A stretch of 64,000 nt of DNA, from positions 1,860,001 through 1,924,000 of the forward strand of contig CM066311.1 in the NCBI GenBank assembly GCA_033807695.1, written 5' to 3'. Below, in pieces: positions 1-9,688 of this stretch. The first letter of the stretch is position 1; the number at the start of each line of letters is the position of its first letter. The notes beneath the pieces are model-generated. The model was given only the letters and a program-made list of their open reading frames with translations, had not been told where the DNA came from and did no database searches. Position numbers and translations under genes: made by a program. This DNA comes from Daedaleopsis sinensis (taxonomy: Eukaryota > Basidiomycota > Agaricomycetes > Polyporales > Polyporaceae).

Positions 1-131
1 TTGGCCTCATCATCGCCGTACAGGGAACCAGGGGGCCTTGAGTACATAGTCAGAAATTTCACAGCTGGACAGCGTCAGGACCTGAGCACGCAGAGCCCCA
101 TGACTGTCTCAAGTGACTCGCTGATGATCGA

Positions 132-155
132 TGAACGTTGAACGTTGAACGTTGA
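132..155. repeat. 7-bp tandem repeat upstream of the F-box gene
   Basis: Three tandem copies of TGAACGT lie about 95 bp upstream of the F-box start codon, followed by AGCGCTTAGCGCT-type repeats near 184-200. They may be promoter elements or plain microsatellite. Only the repetition itself is seen. Confidence 0.6.
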
Positions 156-249
156 CTGCACACCGTATTGAATATTGGAAGCTTAGCGCTTAGCGCTCAG
201 CGTGTTTCTACAAACCGCCACAAGCGCCTAAACCTAGTTCGTAACCATC

Positions 250-1731
250 ATGCGTCGACATGCGCTACCGGCGTACCGCACCATCACAGATTTGCCCTCG
301 GAGCTCCTGCACATGATCCTCTCACCTATCTCGAAGCACGCTTGGACCATGCGTTCCTGCTCCTTGACGTGCCATCGACTGCGCGAAGTGGCTGTCGAGT
401 ATTTTTTCCGCCGTGGCACCCTCAAAATCACGAACATCATTTCTTTCGACCATCTCCTCAGATTCCTCCGGAAACACCGCCGAGTAGCAAACCGTATTGC
501 TGAACTGTCTCTTCAAGGCGCGGGGGGTAATGTGGTGGAGGATGGGGTAGTGCGGGGATACGAGGCAGTCCCCGTCATCGACGAACTTGTGGTGGCGAGC
601 CTCTTGGAGCTATTGCCAGCCCTCCACACTCTCGCAATCGACTACGTTCGCTATGCTCTACCTGCAGGGGACGGCAAACCTATTTCCGGTCACAGTCCAC
701 GCCCTTTTGCTTTGAAGCAGCTGCGTCTCCGGGCAAAGTCGACACCTCGGAGTTCACTCTCCGGGGTGTTTCGAGTTCTTTCCATGTTCTCGGTCCAGAC
801 GCTCTTGCTGAGCATCGACCACGCGAAAGGGGAGGAAGAACAAGTGGATCAACTTCACTTGCGGTTCCTCCATCGTCCAATCTCTGCCAACGTCGTCAAT
901 ATTGAGAGGTTGTCAGAACTTGAAGGCACTCCTCACACGCTATTAACCTTCAAGGCGTTGGCCGCTTGCCTAGACGGAACTTCGTTGCGGGACCTGACAG
1001 TGTGCCTTGACTCGCCCCAAGAAGTCGAGGCTCTTAGTCGCTTGTTGTTGCGTGCTGGCAGCAACACCAAGGCCCTCCGGATCCGCCTCGATGGCAGGCG
1101 CTTAGTGGCAAGCGTCGAATCTCGTAAGTCCCTGCACAACATGGCACGTTTGTTCACTCGGGCGTACCTAACTCTATGCAACACTGTTCACGTCGTAGAT
1201 TTTTGGGAGTCCCTCAACATCCAGTCTTGTACCACCCTCGAGGAGATTCATATCCCAATCTATATGGGCTCGCTCCACTCTGGTCCAGCTGCTCAGAAAG
1301 CACTCAGCAAGGCCGCTGTCAACATTCTGCGACAAGCTCCGAATACCCTCCTAGAGGTCTTTATTTCGGTCTTTGGATTCACAAAACCGACCAACCTCTC
1401 GAACCGTTCGATTTTCAAGCTGCATGACTTGGACAAGGTCCTCGTTGCTTCGCAATTCCCTGCACTGCGCAAGGTCGAGGTTTACATCGAACACGATATC
1501 TCGTGCAAAATATACCAGCCTCGGCGCATTTATGTTGCTGGTGCGGCCGCAGTTTGTCGAGTACTACCTGGGCTGCATGGTCGAGGTGTCCTTGGTCCGA
1601 ATACATGTGCCAGGGATGAGATTGTCATGAATGTGTCGATTCGTCCGGGTAGCCGTCTCTTGTACGTGCTATCTGATACACCGGTCTCGCTCATACTTAT
1701 GATTACTAGTCTCTGGCTCTTGTGCAAGTAA
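250..1731 (+). CDS. F-box protein (Agaricomycete LRR-less family)
   Basis: A single open frame of 493 residues. Residues about 12-50 form an F-box-like segment (DLPSELLHMIL, then CSLTCHRLREVA), the region that binds Skp1 in SCF ubiquitin ligases. The rest alternates short hydrophobic strands typical of degenerate leucine-rich F-box proteins in mushrooms. It is a paralogue of the minus-strand gene at 27217-28545: same start region, same LxLxD-KVL-x-QFP stretch near the C terminus. The start was chosen as the first ATG before the F-box. The last 80 residues after the KVEVYIEH motif align poorly with the paralogue, so a late intron or recent frame change is possible. The substrate is unknown. 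Confidence 0.75.
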   Translation: MRRHALPAYRTITDLPSELLHMILSPISKHAWTMRSCSLTCHRLREVAVEYFFRRGTLKITNIISFDHLLRFLRKHRRVANRIAELSLQGAGGNVVEDGVVRGYEAVPVIDELVVASLLELLPALHTLAIDYVRYALPAGDGKPISGHSPRPFALKQLRLRAKSTPRSSLSGVFRVLSMFSVQTLLLSIDHAKGEEEQVDQLHLRFLHRPISANVVNIERLSELEGTPHTLLTFKALAACLDGTSLRDLTVCLDSPQEVEALSRLLLRAGSNTKALRIRLDGRRLVASVESRKSLHNMARLFTRAYLTLCNTVHVVDFWESLNIQSCTTLEEIHIPIYMGSLHSGPAAQKALSKAAVNILRQAPNTLLEVFISVFGFTKPTNLSNRSIFKLHDLDKVLVASQFPALRKVEVYIEHDISCKIYQPRRIYVAGAAAVCRVLPGLHGRGVLGPNTCARDEIVMNVSIRPGSRLLYVLSDTPVSLILMITSLWLLCK

Positions 1732-2189
1732 GATCTGCACGCATTGGCAGAACAATGAATTGCCACTTCTGGCAATCCTACTATTACATGCACACTCGTT
1801 CCATACAGGCCGGTTCCTAGTTGCATTGTCTCCGACTACATCTGCGTGCCTGTCACGCATGACCTCCGGTGGCACCACGAAGATTACGGTGAACGGCGAT
1901 AAACTGAGAGGCCTGCGCGTTGTGGACCAGGTGAGGTTCCTTCAAACAGCTCGGGTGCAAAGCTAGCGCAAATCCCAGCCGGGACGATCTGCGGTATAGG
2001 CGCGTGCGACGGCGTGCCGGTCTACTGCTCACTGGTCGAAGGTGTATTTATATCGTGTACACACAACAAGTAGGATTAAGGACGACCCATGCGCGCCTTG
2101 CTGCCAGATATCAGACACCGGCCAACGTCGCACTCCTGTCGAGGACACGAACCACCCGGATAGCTCCCGCGAAATGCGGCCAGGTCCAA
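1732..2189. other. Intergenic, nothing recognised
   Basis: About 460 bp between the F-box stop and the copia target site. No coding segment, repeat or RNA gene was recognised on either strand. Confidence 0.6.
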
Positions 2190-2194
2190 CCGCT
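2190..2194. repeat. Copia target-site duplication, left copy
   Basis: CCGCT directly precedes the TGTTAAGG LTR end. The same five bases directly follow the other LTR at 20443-20447. A 5 bp duplication is normal for Ty1/copia integration and fixes the ends of the composite element. Confidence 0.92.
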
Positions 2195-2664
2195 TGTTAA
2201 GGGTTATGGGCGATGGCTATGGACTAATACGAAGGTTAGTCTCACGCGTTCTATGAAGGAACGAGTGTATTATTAAGCTAACCTAATACGAAGGTTAGTC
2301 TACAACACAAACGTAAGTATAAGTGTTAAAATGCAGTGCGATACGAATGCTCACCTCACGCGTTCTATGAAGGAACGAGTGAGTGAGACATTCCGCAGAC
2401 CCTTGCTTTATATAGCTTGGCCTCCAGCCCAATAGTAGTAAGTAGAAAATGAAATGATCGTTCAGTAAAAGGGAGCTGCTCTATGCGTGGGAACGCTATT
2501 GCAGAAACTTTGACGATCGGCGTCTAGACTGCCAAAAGAGGAGGCGGCGCGTATGGAACGCTGCCTGGACCCGGCAGATGTGCTGCGCGCGCTTTGAACG
2601 CGCGCGCGAGGTTGGACCGGGGCCCGGGACACGTAATCGTATCCCGTCACCGTCAACCTCAACA
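2195..2664 (-). repeat. Copia 3' LTR (left copy)
   Basis: This 470 bp repeat begins TGTT and ends AACA. Its first about 297 bp match the right LTR exactly, while the remaining about 170 bp (2492-2664, the U3 start in sense orientation) carry many substitutions. Inside are two copies of a 26 bp segment (2242-2267 and 2356-2381) and two copies of TAATACGAAGGTTAGTCT. A minus-strand TATATAAAG lies at 2406-2414. Confidence 0.93.
2406..2414 (-). promoter_or_regulatory. TATA box in copia LTR
   Basis: TATATAAAG reads on the minus strand, in the sense direction of the element. The equivalent box in the promoter-proximal 5' LTR is at 20184-20192. Assigned from motif and position only. Confidence 0.6.
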
Positions 2665-2676
2665 CGCCCCCTCAAA
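2665..2676 (-). promoter_or_regulatory. Copia polypurine tract
   Basis: The sense strand reads TTTGAGGGGGCG immediately before the 3' LTR. This is the expected place and composition for plus-strand DNA priming. It overlaps the stop codon of the polyprotein. Confidence 0.6.
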
Positions 2677-4971
2677 GTGCGCGCAGTCCGAATAGTTCTT
2701 GTAAGTGCACGATCTTCGCGCGGCTGAGTGCTTTGGTGAAAACGTCGGCTGGCATGTCTTCTGTACGTCTGTACCCTAGCACGACTTGGTCCTTCTCGAT
2801 TGCCTCGCGGATGAAGTGGAATCGTATATCGATGTGCTTCGAGCGCGCGTGGAAGGTGTTGTTTTTGGCGAGCTCGATGGCGGATTTGTTGTCCGAATAT
2901 AGTCGAACCGCGTGGTTCGCGATGTCCGGATGGACGGCCTCCGAGAGCAGCGCTCGAATCCAGATCGCTTCCTTGGTCGCGTGGGTGATCGCGATGTACT
3001 CCGCTTCGGTTGAGGAGAGCGCGACGACGCTCTGCTTCTTCGCAGACCAAGTAATAGCGCCTCCGTCCATCGTGAAGACGTACCCGCTAACAGAGTGGCG
3101 CGAGGAGTCGGATGTTCCCCAGTCGGCGTCGCTGTAGCCGACAAGACCCTCGCGCGTTCGTCCGTATTCCAACCATAGCTCGCGCGTGCCGATTAAGTAC
3201 CTCACGACGCGCTTGAGGGCCTCCCAATGCGCGCGGCCAGGGTTGCTCATGAATTGTGAGAGCCGGTGGACTGGGAAGGCGATGTCGGGACGGGTGCCTT
3301 GAGCGAGGTACATCAGCGATCCTACGCCTTCCCGGTAGGGGATCACGGCCATGTCCGCAATTTCTTCCGGCGTAGTCGGAGATTGGGATTTGTCTAGGCG
3401 AGCTCCGGGATCGAGCGGCGTTGATACTGATTTTGCGTCCTCGAGGTGGAGCCTTTTGATGATGGTGTCGATGTGTGATCGCTGCGCCAATCGTAAGGTG
3501 GAATTATTCATGTCGCGCACAACTTCGATTCCGAGGATCCAGCCTACTTTGCCGATGTCGGTCATCTGGAAGTGCCCCTTGATGCCTTCACGAAACTGCG
3601 CGATGTAGTCGTCGGTGCCTGTGATGGCCAGGTCGTCGACAGAGGTGGCGACGATGGACATGGACGATGTGCTGTCGTGTCTGTAGAAGACGGCGTGGTC
3701 GGATTCGCACTTGGTCATGTCTAATTTGCCCATCGCGTTGCAGTACGTCTTGTACCAACCGCGTCCGGCTTGTCGGAGTCCGTACAACGTCTTCTTCAGC
3801 TTGCACACGAGGTGTTCTTCGCCTTTCTTGGCCGTGCCCGGCGGTTGTTCCATGTAGATGGTTTCTTCGAGCTCTCCATTGAGGTAAGCGCTCTTGACGT
3901 CCATCTGGATTATGTTCCATCCATTTCGGGCAGCGATGGAGAATATTGCGCGTACTGATCCGAGACGCGCGACTGGGGCGAATGTGTCGAAGTAATCTTG
4001 CCCGGGTTTCTGTGAGTATCCTTTGGCGACTGCGCGGGCTTTGAACTTTTCGACCTTGCCGTCTGCATCGCGTTTGATGCGAAACACGAATTTGCATCCG
4101 ATGATGTTCGCGTCTCGGGGCCTGTCGACTAGCTCGTAAGTGCCGTGATCGCGTAGATTGTTCATCTCGGTCTGTATGGCGTCCTGCCACTTGGTCCAGT
4201 CCTTCGACGCCTGTGCTTGGGCCAGCGATAGCGGCTCCTCGCCGGCTTCCATCGTTAGTGCTCGGATTTCCTCGCCTCTGTCCTGCGTGTCCGGTTCGGT
4301 CTTCATCTCGAGTGCTGCGACCGCGCCCATGATGTCACCGGATGTGAGGGCGATGATCGCGCGTGCGGGCCTGCGCGCTCTTCCGTCCGCTGAGCCTAGC
4401 CCGTTCTGGATGTCGCGGAGTTTTGCGGAGGGGATTCTGATGCGCTGTCCTCGTCCGGTAGGTTCTTCTGGCGGTTGTTCCTCGATGACGATGTGATCGG
4501 TGGCTTCGGATTCGGAACTGCTGTCCGCCTCGTCCGAGTCGGTGTTCTGAGTGTCGAGGCCCGACGTGGTGATTTCCTCGGGTTCGTTGGGTGCCTGGGC
4601 CGCGGAAGGTTCGTCGTTGACCGGGAGTACGTCGTCGGACGGAGAAACGTCGGGAGCTGCGTCGGGACTAGCGTTGACCGTCGCCCCCTCACTCAGGACA
4701 TTGGGAGGGGGAACAGCGGGTGTGTTGTCCTTGAATACGAGGTTGCGCTCGGCTGTTATGTTACGCTTGTCGGGCCAGTATACCAGTATCCCGTCCTTGT
4801 GTTGCTTGCTGAAGCCTACGAAGATTCCTGAGCGCGCGCGTGAGTCGAGTTTCCCTGGTCGCTCGACCCGGACCCAGACTCGAGTTCCGAATGCTCGCAG
4901 TCCCTTGAGGTTTGGGGCTTTGCCGAAACGCGCGAGGAAGGGCGATTTGCCGCCCAGTGCTGAGTGGCCGG
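2672..4971 (-). pseudogene. Copia polyprotein, C-terminal part: integrase end, RT, RNase H
   Basis: This is the downstream fragment of a split copia Gag-Pol. After the insertion point it reads the integrase C-terminal region (GKSPFLARFGKAPNLKGLR and the GIFVGF motif), then an acidic linker. The reverse transcriptase follows, with GCKFVFRIK, ARAVAKGYSQ, QMDVKSAYLNG and a catalytic S-V-D-D where Y-V-D-D is usual. RNase H has YSDADWG, SSTEAEYIA, SDNKSAI and the final HIDIRFHFIRE. There is no internal stop over about 766 codons. The frame runs upstream into the gypsy LTR only by chance. Together with 17671-19947 it would give a polyprotein of about 1,520 residues; on its own it is a fragment without an initiator. 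Confidence 0.92.
4968..4971. repeat. Gypsy target-site duplication, left copy
   Basis: CCGG borders the gypsy LTR on the left and again at 17666-17669 on the right. It can be read as five bases (CCGGT) if the terminal T of the LTR is counted. The site lies within copia integrase codons, and one copy restores the frame exactly. Confidence 0.85.
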
Positions 4972-5878
4972 TGATGGGGTAACTCTGGGTCGCTGGGCGA
5001 AACACACACCCAAACGAGCACGAGATCAGCTACCTAGTAGGGTGCGAGGTGGAGGACAGGTTCCCGGTGTAGTCGCTCTTCTTCACGTAGCCCGTCGACG
5101 ATAGACAAGGAAGTTGAGCAACTTCAGATGGAAGTCAAGCAACTTCCGAGGGTGAGGCTAGTCTGCAAGAGGAGGTTTGAAGATGGACGGTCTTCAACTG
5201 AGTGTCGACTAGATGATTCTTGGACTCGGACTCGATCTCTGGAGCTACTGCGCTGCTTTGCTGGGCCGCAATCCCGCTGACTTATATACTGTACAAATCG
5301 TCACCAAATAAACTACAACTATCCTACCAATCGTCCAATCATAGGAAACCCTGCTCCTCCCACGCTCACGTCGCGATCCTCCTCTCCTGAACCCCTACGG
5401 CGCACTCCGGTGGTTAGGTAGGTGTTTGCACCGAGCCTATCACGTCGCCGCTCGACTTGCATCCGCGGTCACGAGAGCGCTTAGTCTTGTGGCGCGTCAC
5501 CACGTGATCGCGTCTGAAGTCCATCCGCTCGTCTTCATAGGCCTCGGAAGGCCGTCCCCCTCACTCCCTTGTCTTCCGGGCCTCTTCCGACGACCTTCGT
5601 ACCAATTGCTGGACTCCGTGGCGGTCGCCTAGACCAGACCCTCGATCGATCGCCTCCTCTGTCCTGGCTAGAGCTCTGGCGACCTCGGTCAGCCGCCGGC
5701 AGCTCGGCATCGGCTCCTTCGACCCTTGGAATGGCATGTCTCCGTACTCGCTCCTTCGGTAGTCGCTCGCCTTCCTTGTGAAGCCGCTCGTCTTCATACT
5801 GCGTGAATTGACTGACGGGCGCGAATAGTGATGGGCTGCGTGGTGTTTCCGGGGCCTAGCTGGTCCTGAGGCTCATCA
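4972..5878 (-). repeat. Gypsy 3' LTR
   Basis: A 907 bp direct repeat of 16759-17665, with constant offset 11,787 and no difference found. It contains the hairpin GAAGTTG-AG-CAACTTC near 5112 and a minus-strand TATATAAG at 5281-5288. Short open frames within it are not considered genes. Confidence 0.95.
5281..5288 (-). promoter_or_regulatory. TATA box in gypsy LTR
   Basis: TATATAAG reads on the minus strand, in the sense direction of gag-pol. The equivalent in the 5' LTR is 17068-17075, which would place the transcript start near 17040 and the first in-frame gag ATG (16792) in transcribed U5. Confidence 0.55.
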
Positions 5879-5892
5879 CCTCCCCCCCACTT
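5879..5892 (-). promoter_or_regulatory. Gypsy polypurine tract, 3' LTR copy
   Basis: The sense strand reads AAGTGGGGGGGAGG directly before the LTR start TGATGAG. This is the standard plus-strand primer position. The same 14 bases recur at 10094-10107. Confidence 0.8.
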
Positions 5893-5919
5893 GCATTCGA
5901 ACCGTCCTCGGTTTGCGCG

Positions 5920-5927
5920 TATATAAA
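5920..5927 (+). promoter_or_regulatory. TATA box of antisense gene A
   Basis: TATATAAA on the plus strand lies 36-43 bp before the ATG at 5963 and just inside the polypurine tract. It suggests that the antisense cassette has its own RNA polymerase II promoter. Confidence 0.55.
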
Positions 5928-5962
5928 CTCCCTCGTTCCATCCTCGGTTTTCATCCTTCGCA

Positions 5963-6533
5963 ATGTCTGCCTTCATCTTCCTCAACGTCCCCATCCTCAC
6001 GGAGACTGTCCGTCAGCTTGAAGTCGCGATCTCTGAGTTCGAGGCTCTTGCTGCCGCTCGTACTGAAGAGGACGTTGGAATCATCTACGATTCTTACGAC
6101 CATATCGCTGAACTGGTGGTACGTCGTCCTCCTTCCGCGTGTAGGCCCTCGTCTTCGTGGCTGACTGTCTTCATGGCAGGACACTTTGATCACCTTGGGG
6201 GACGATGGCGAGGTTGCCGCGGACTTCGTGAAACGGACCGAGAATACGATCACCGAGGGCTGGCCTGCCTTGGCTGACCGTCAGCTCTTCCTTTTCCAAG
6301 AGCTTGTCGCCCGGTCCCGTCGGTGCGCTCGTCGGGCCGACCTCGATGCTCGTCGCATTGCCTGTCAGCAGCGGCTCCGGAAGCAACTCTGCGCGCGCCG
6401 CGTCCTCAATCGCGCCGGAGGATCCTTGATCACGGAGTCTATTCTGGTTGATGCCCGGATCCGGAAGGTCGAAAAGGAAATGGAGGAGATAGATCAGGAG
6501 TTTGCCAGCCTCCGAGAGGACATCCACTTTTGA
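5963..6533 (+). CDS. Antisense cassette gene A, hypothetical helical protein
   Basis: Two exons, 5963-6118 and 6180-6533, joined in phase 0 across a 61 bp GT..AG intron, give 169 residues. I do not recognise a family. The protein is mostly charged and helical: an N-terminal ETVRQLEVAISEFEAL stretch, an Arg/Cys-rich middle and a C-terminal heptad-like VEKEMEEIDQEF segment, so a coiled coil is likely. It is the first of three plus-strand genes lying antisense to gag-pol inside the gypsy element. A TATA box sits 36 bp upstream. The start was chosen because it is the first ATG after that TATA and gives an open frame up to a good donor site. Confidence 0.6.
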
Positions 6534-6547
6534 GTAGCCGCGTGTCG

Positions 6548-6554
6548 TATAAAG
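6548..6554 (+). promoter_or_regulatory. TATA-like box of antisense gene B
   Basis: TATAAAG on the plus strand, 42 bp before the ATG at 6596 and 15 bp after the stop of gene A. Assigned on motif and spacing only. Confidence 0.45.
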
Positions 6555-6595
6555 CCGCTGTAACTGCCTTCGAAGTTCATCAACTTCCATTTTTC

Positions 6596-7250
6596 ATGTC
6601 GTCGACCGTCCTCCCGCGTACGCTCGCCCTCCAAGTCAGCTCGCACCGCGAGTTGGCCCTTGAACTCCTCTCCCCGCTTCGTGCGCACATTGTTGAGCAA
6701 ATCGAGTTCTTCGAGACGGTATCCGTCGACCACGGCTGTCCCCGCGTTGTGTATGAACACGCGCTTTCCCGTTTAGGACAACTTTTGGTGAGCTTCTCGG
6801 CCTGATGCTTCTCGCGCTTGATTGACACCTTCCCAGTATGGTTGGAGCATGCTTCATGACGGCCTTCTCGTCGGCGTTTCCGACCTACTTGCCCGCGTGT
6901 CCATCGCCATCGACCAGTGTTTCTACTCCAACGGCCTTGAGGCGTTCCTTGTCGACCTGGTCCAGACGCACCGCCTGCCGTACCGCCTCCACTTCCTGGA
7001 CTCAGTGCATGCCACTCTGCAACACGAACTTCAACTCTTGGAGGTCATGCGCGACCTGGCGCGCGACGACCGGTACCGCGTTCATTTTTCGGAAGTACTC
7101 GCGCGTCTGGAATTGGTCGCCGCTGAACTGCGCGGGGTGCGTATTGAGCAGTCCGCCCTCCACGCGGCCATCAAGAAGCTGGAAAGGTCGCCGTCCTCTC
7201 TGTCAGACGAGGATGAAGTCTTCGGTTCTATTCCTTTGATGTGCGACTGA
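6596..7250 (+). CDS. Antisense cassette gene B, hypothetical helical protein
   Basis: Two exons, 6596-6787 and 6837-7250, joined in phase 0 by a 49 bp intron (GTGAGC...TTCCCAG), give 201 residues. No family was recognised. Long amphipathic helices dominate (LALELLSPLRAHIVEQIEFF; LEVMRDLARDD; ARLELVAAELRG) and the tail is acidic. The protein resembles gene A in size, composition, helix content and MS-type start, but I could not establish homology by eye. An in-frame upstream ATG exists at 6530, but the TATA-like box at 6548 favours 6596. AATAAA at 7353 may end its transcript. Confidence 0.58.
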
Positions 7251-7351
7251 TTGGGGCCGCCCTCGATCGCCGTCGCGCGGAGAGCGCTTAGATTACCGCA
7301 TTTGGACGTTGTACTTCACGGTTCCCTTCACGTTCTTCTGACTGTCGCCCT

Positions 7352-7358
7352 TAATAAA
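7352..7358 (+). promoter_or_regulatory. TAATAAA element between antisense genes B and C
   Basis: TAATAAA lies 100 bp after the gene B stop and 66 bp before the gene C start. It could be the poly(A) signal of gene B, a weak TATA box for gene C, or both. Confidence 0.35.
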
Positions 7359-7423
7359 CGTTTTGGCCTTCTGGTTGTCCGCCTTCGTGCATTCTCCTCT
7401 CGTCTTCTCATCCATCGCCCACC

Positions 7424-9688
7424 ATGTCCGCTTCCAACCGTCGCTCGTCTTCCAACGTCGCCGCCACTCGCTCGTCTTCCGATGCTCCTCGGCGACCGAT
7501 CCCCAAGGAGCTGTTCAAGTGGCTCCCGTTGCAATTCACGCGTGAATCCGATCGACTTGGCTGTGAGGAGCCCGTTCCTACTACGCCTGACGAGCTTCGC
7601 GATCAGGACGCCGCTCCGCTGACGATCAGCGACTTCCGGGCGATCTTGGAAGAGTACACCGACGACCAGCTCGCTACGTTCTCATATGGCACGTTCAAGG
7701 CCATGTTTGATCGTATCGTCATGGCTCTGGTACGCCGTCCCGGCCTTCCAAGTCTTGTCTCGCTGACACATTCCTTTTTCGCAGCACCGTCTCGTCCCGG
7801 AGTGGAATTGGTACCTGGATCCCCTGCTCCTCGCCGCGCTCCCGACGTTCGAGTTTTACGCGCCGCCCTTCCTGGTCTCGGAGTTCTTTCGCTCGTACGC
7901 GCTGGCTTCTCGCCGGTTGCGGTTGTTCGCGGTTTCGAGCACCGTCACGGAGTCCCCGCTGGAGATCGACATCGCCTTCCAGGCTCACCGCCTTCGGCTG
8001 GGCTTCTTCGAGCGTAAGTACTCACGTTCTTCGCCCTCACTCTTGCTTGACTAAGACCGCTTCTTCCTTGCAGTGAATTGGTACCACGAGATCATCCAGC
8101 CGCGCTGGATGGAGGTCGCCGATTACCCGCCCGACATGCGCGCCTCTCGTGAAACCATCGACACTCGCGTCGACCAGTTCTTGCCTTTGCTGTCCGGCAT
8201 GCGTTACGTCCCGGTCCTCGACAAGAAGCGTCTCACGAGGATTCTCGTCACACGCCCCACTTCCTCGTCAACCGCGCCTTCGTCTGACCCCGATGCCCTT
8301 CCTGGCGACGCCTTCCTGGCTGCGATGGTCACTGGTGTCGAGTACGTTCCCGAAGAGGAAGCTTCTGACGACGAGCCTCTGGCCGACGCTGCCCAGCGCG
8401 ACTCTCCTCGTCGTTTCCGCACACGCTCCCCCCTCTCGCCTGACCAACCTCCTCCTCCTCCGCTGTCTCAGCTGCCGCTGAAGAGGAAGAAGACGCCCCT
8501 CTTCTTCAGCACCGATGAGAGCGAGCCGCCCAAGAAGCCCGTCGACAAGGGAAAGCGTAAGGCGGTTTCTCCTCCCGCGGACGATTCCGACCGCGATGCT
8601 GAGGGCGAGGTCGACGATGAAGGCGAAGAAGAAGTCGACCAACTCGAGGAGGAGGAGCCTCCTAAGAAGAAGTCCCGCACCTCGCCCCGCAAACGTCCGC
8701 CTCCTGTCGTCGAGTTGTCGCCTAGGGTCAAGAAGCGCGACAAGAAGCCTCCTTCCACTCGCCAAGGTTCCGTGGAGTTGTCCAGCGCCGTGCAGATCGA
8801 GGGCGACTGCGACGAGTGCCGTCGCGCCGGGGTCACCTGCAGACGTCCGGACCCTTCCGCGTTCCGCTGCAACTTCTGCAAGAAGAAGGGGAAAAGCTTC
8901 TCTTGCGCGTACGACCACCTGAGTGTCCAGGGGACGGTCAAAGGTCAGTACCTTCCCCCTTCTTCTCTTGGTCTTCTTGCTGACTTCTTGTATTCTTTCT
9001 AGTGCACGCCCGCATCGGCGCGATGTACAACGGCGTTGGGTTTTCCTTCCGGGAACCCTCGCAGCTGCCGCCCGCCGACCGTCTTCTCGCCGTCGACTTC
9101 GTCCGCCAGTTCGAGAGGAACTCGCACAAATTCCTCTCCGTCGACAAGGCCGCGCTCCAGGAGCGTCTTCGTCCGAAGACCATCCGGAAGGACACCCCCG
9201 TCTACCCGTACCCGGAGGGTCCTACGCGTTATCCTTCGCTCGACGAGAAGGGCCGCCTGATCGAGGACTATGGCAACAGCAAGGCCGAACCCGACGACTC
9301 TACGCCGCCTCCTCGTTCGTCTCGCGCTTCTGGCAGCGTCAAGAAGGAGAAGCCGAGCCCCTCCAAGTCGACTTCCCAACCGGCGACGCCCCTCAAGATC
9401 TCGATCAAGTCCTCATCTTCCAAGCGCAGGTCGCCGGAGCCGGTCAGCTTCTCGCCGGAGGTCGTCGCGAAGGTCAACCATCTTCGCTCGCAGGTCAGCC
9501 TCGCACGCGCGCGCATCGTCGAGGACTTGGTGTCCATTCGGCAGCTTTCCCGCCGCGAGACTCGACAGACCCAGCTCGATTTTGGCGTGAAGATCGAAGG
9601 GTGCGACGACGTGCGGTCCTTCAAGGACTTGGTGGCGTCCAATGGCTATCGTGAGGATCTCCTCGAGCTTCTTCGCAATGCCGAGTAG
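7424..9688 (+). CDS. Antisense cassette gene C, Zn2Cys6-like nuclear protein
   Basis: Four exons (7424-7729, 7785-8013, 8074-8943, 9003-9688) sum to exactly 697 codons, 696 residues plus stop. All three introns are 55-60 bp with GT..AG ends. Residues about 1-270 look globular (ELFKWLPLQF, NWYLDPLLLAALP, NWYHEIIQPRWM). A long Pro/Lys/Glu-rich linker with basic clusters (PLKRKKTP, PPKKKSRTSPRKRP) suggests nuclear import. From residue about 424 comes a cysteine array with spacing CX2CX6CX9CX2CX8C, which fits the fungal Zn2Cys6 DNA-binding cluster but lies mid-protein instead of N-terminal. The C-terminal third is Ser-rich, then helical. It lies antisense to the gypsy genes, between integrase and the 3' LTR. 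A role in controlling the element or as captured host cargo is inference. Confidence 0.68.

Noticed and set aside
5426..5797. Short open frames within the gypsy LTR, repeated at 17213-17584.
   Set aside because: They are LTR sequence, identical in both copies, overlap on both strands and have no start context or family.
8268..8918. 216-codon minus-strand open frame inside the antisense cassette.
   Set aside because: It is the complement of the gene C exon with Lys/Pro repeats. Composition is Arg/Leu/Val-rich and unlike any gypsy protein, so it is a shadow.
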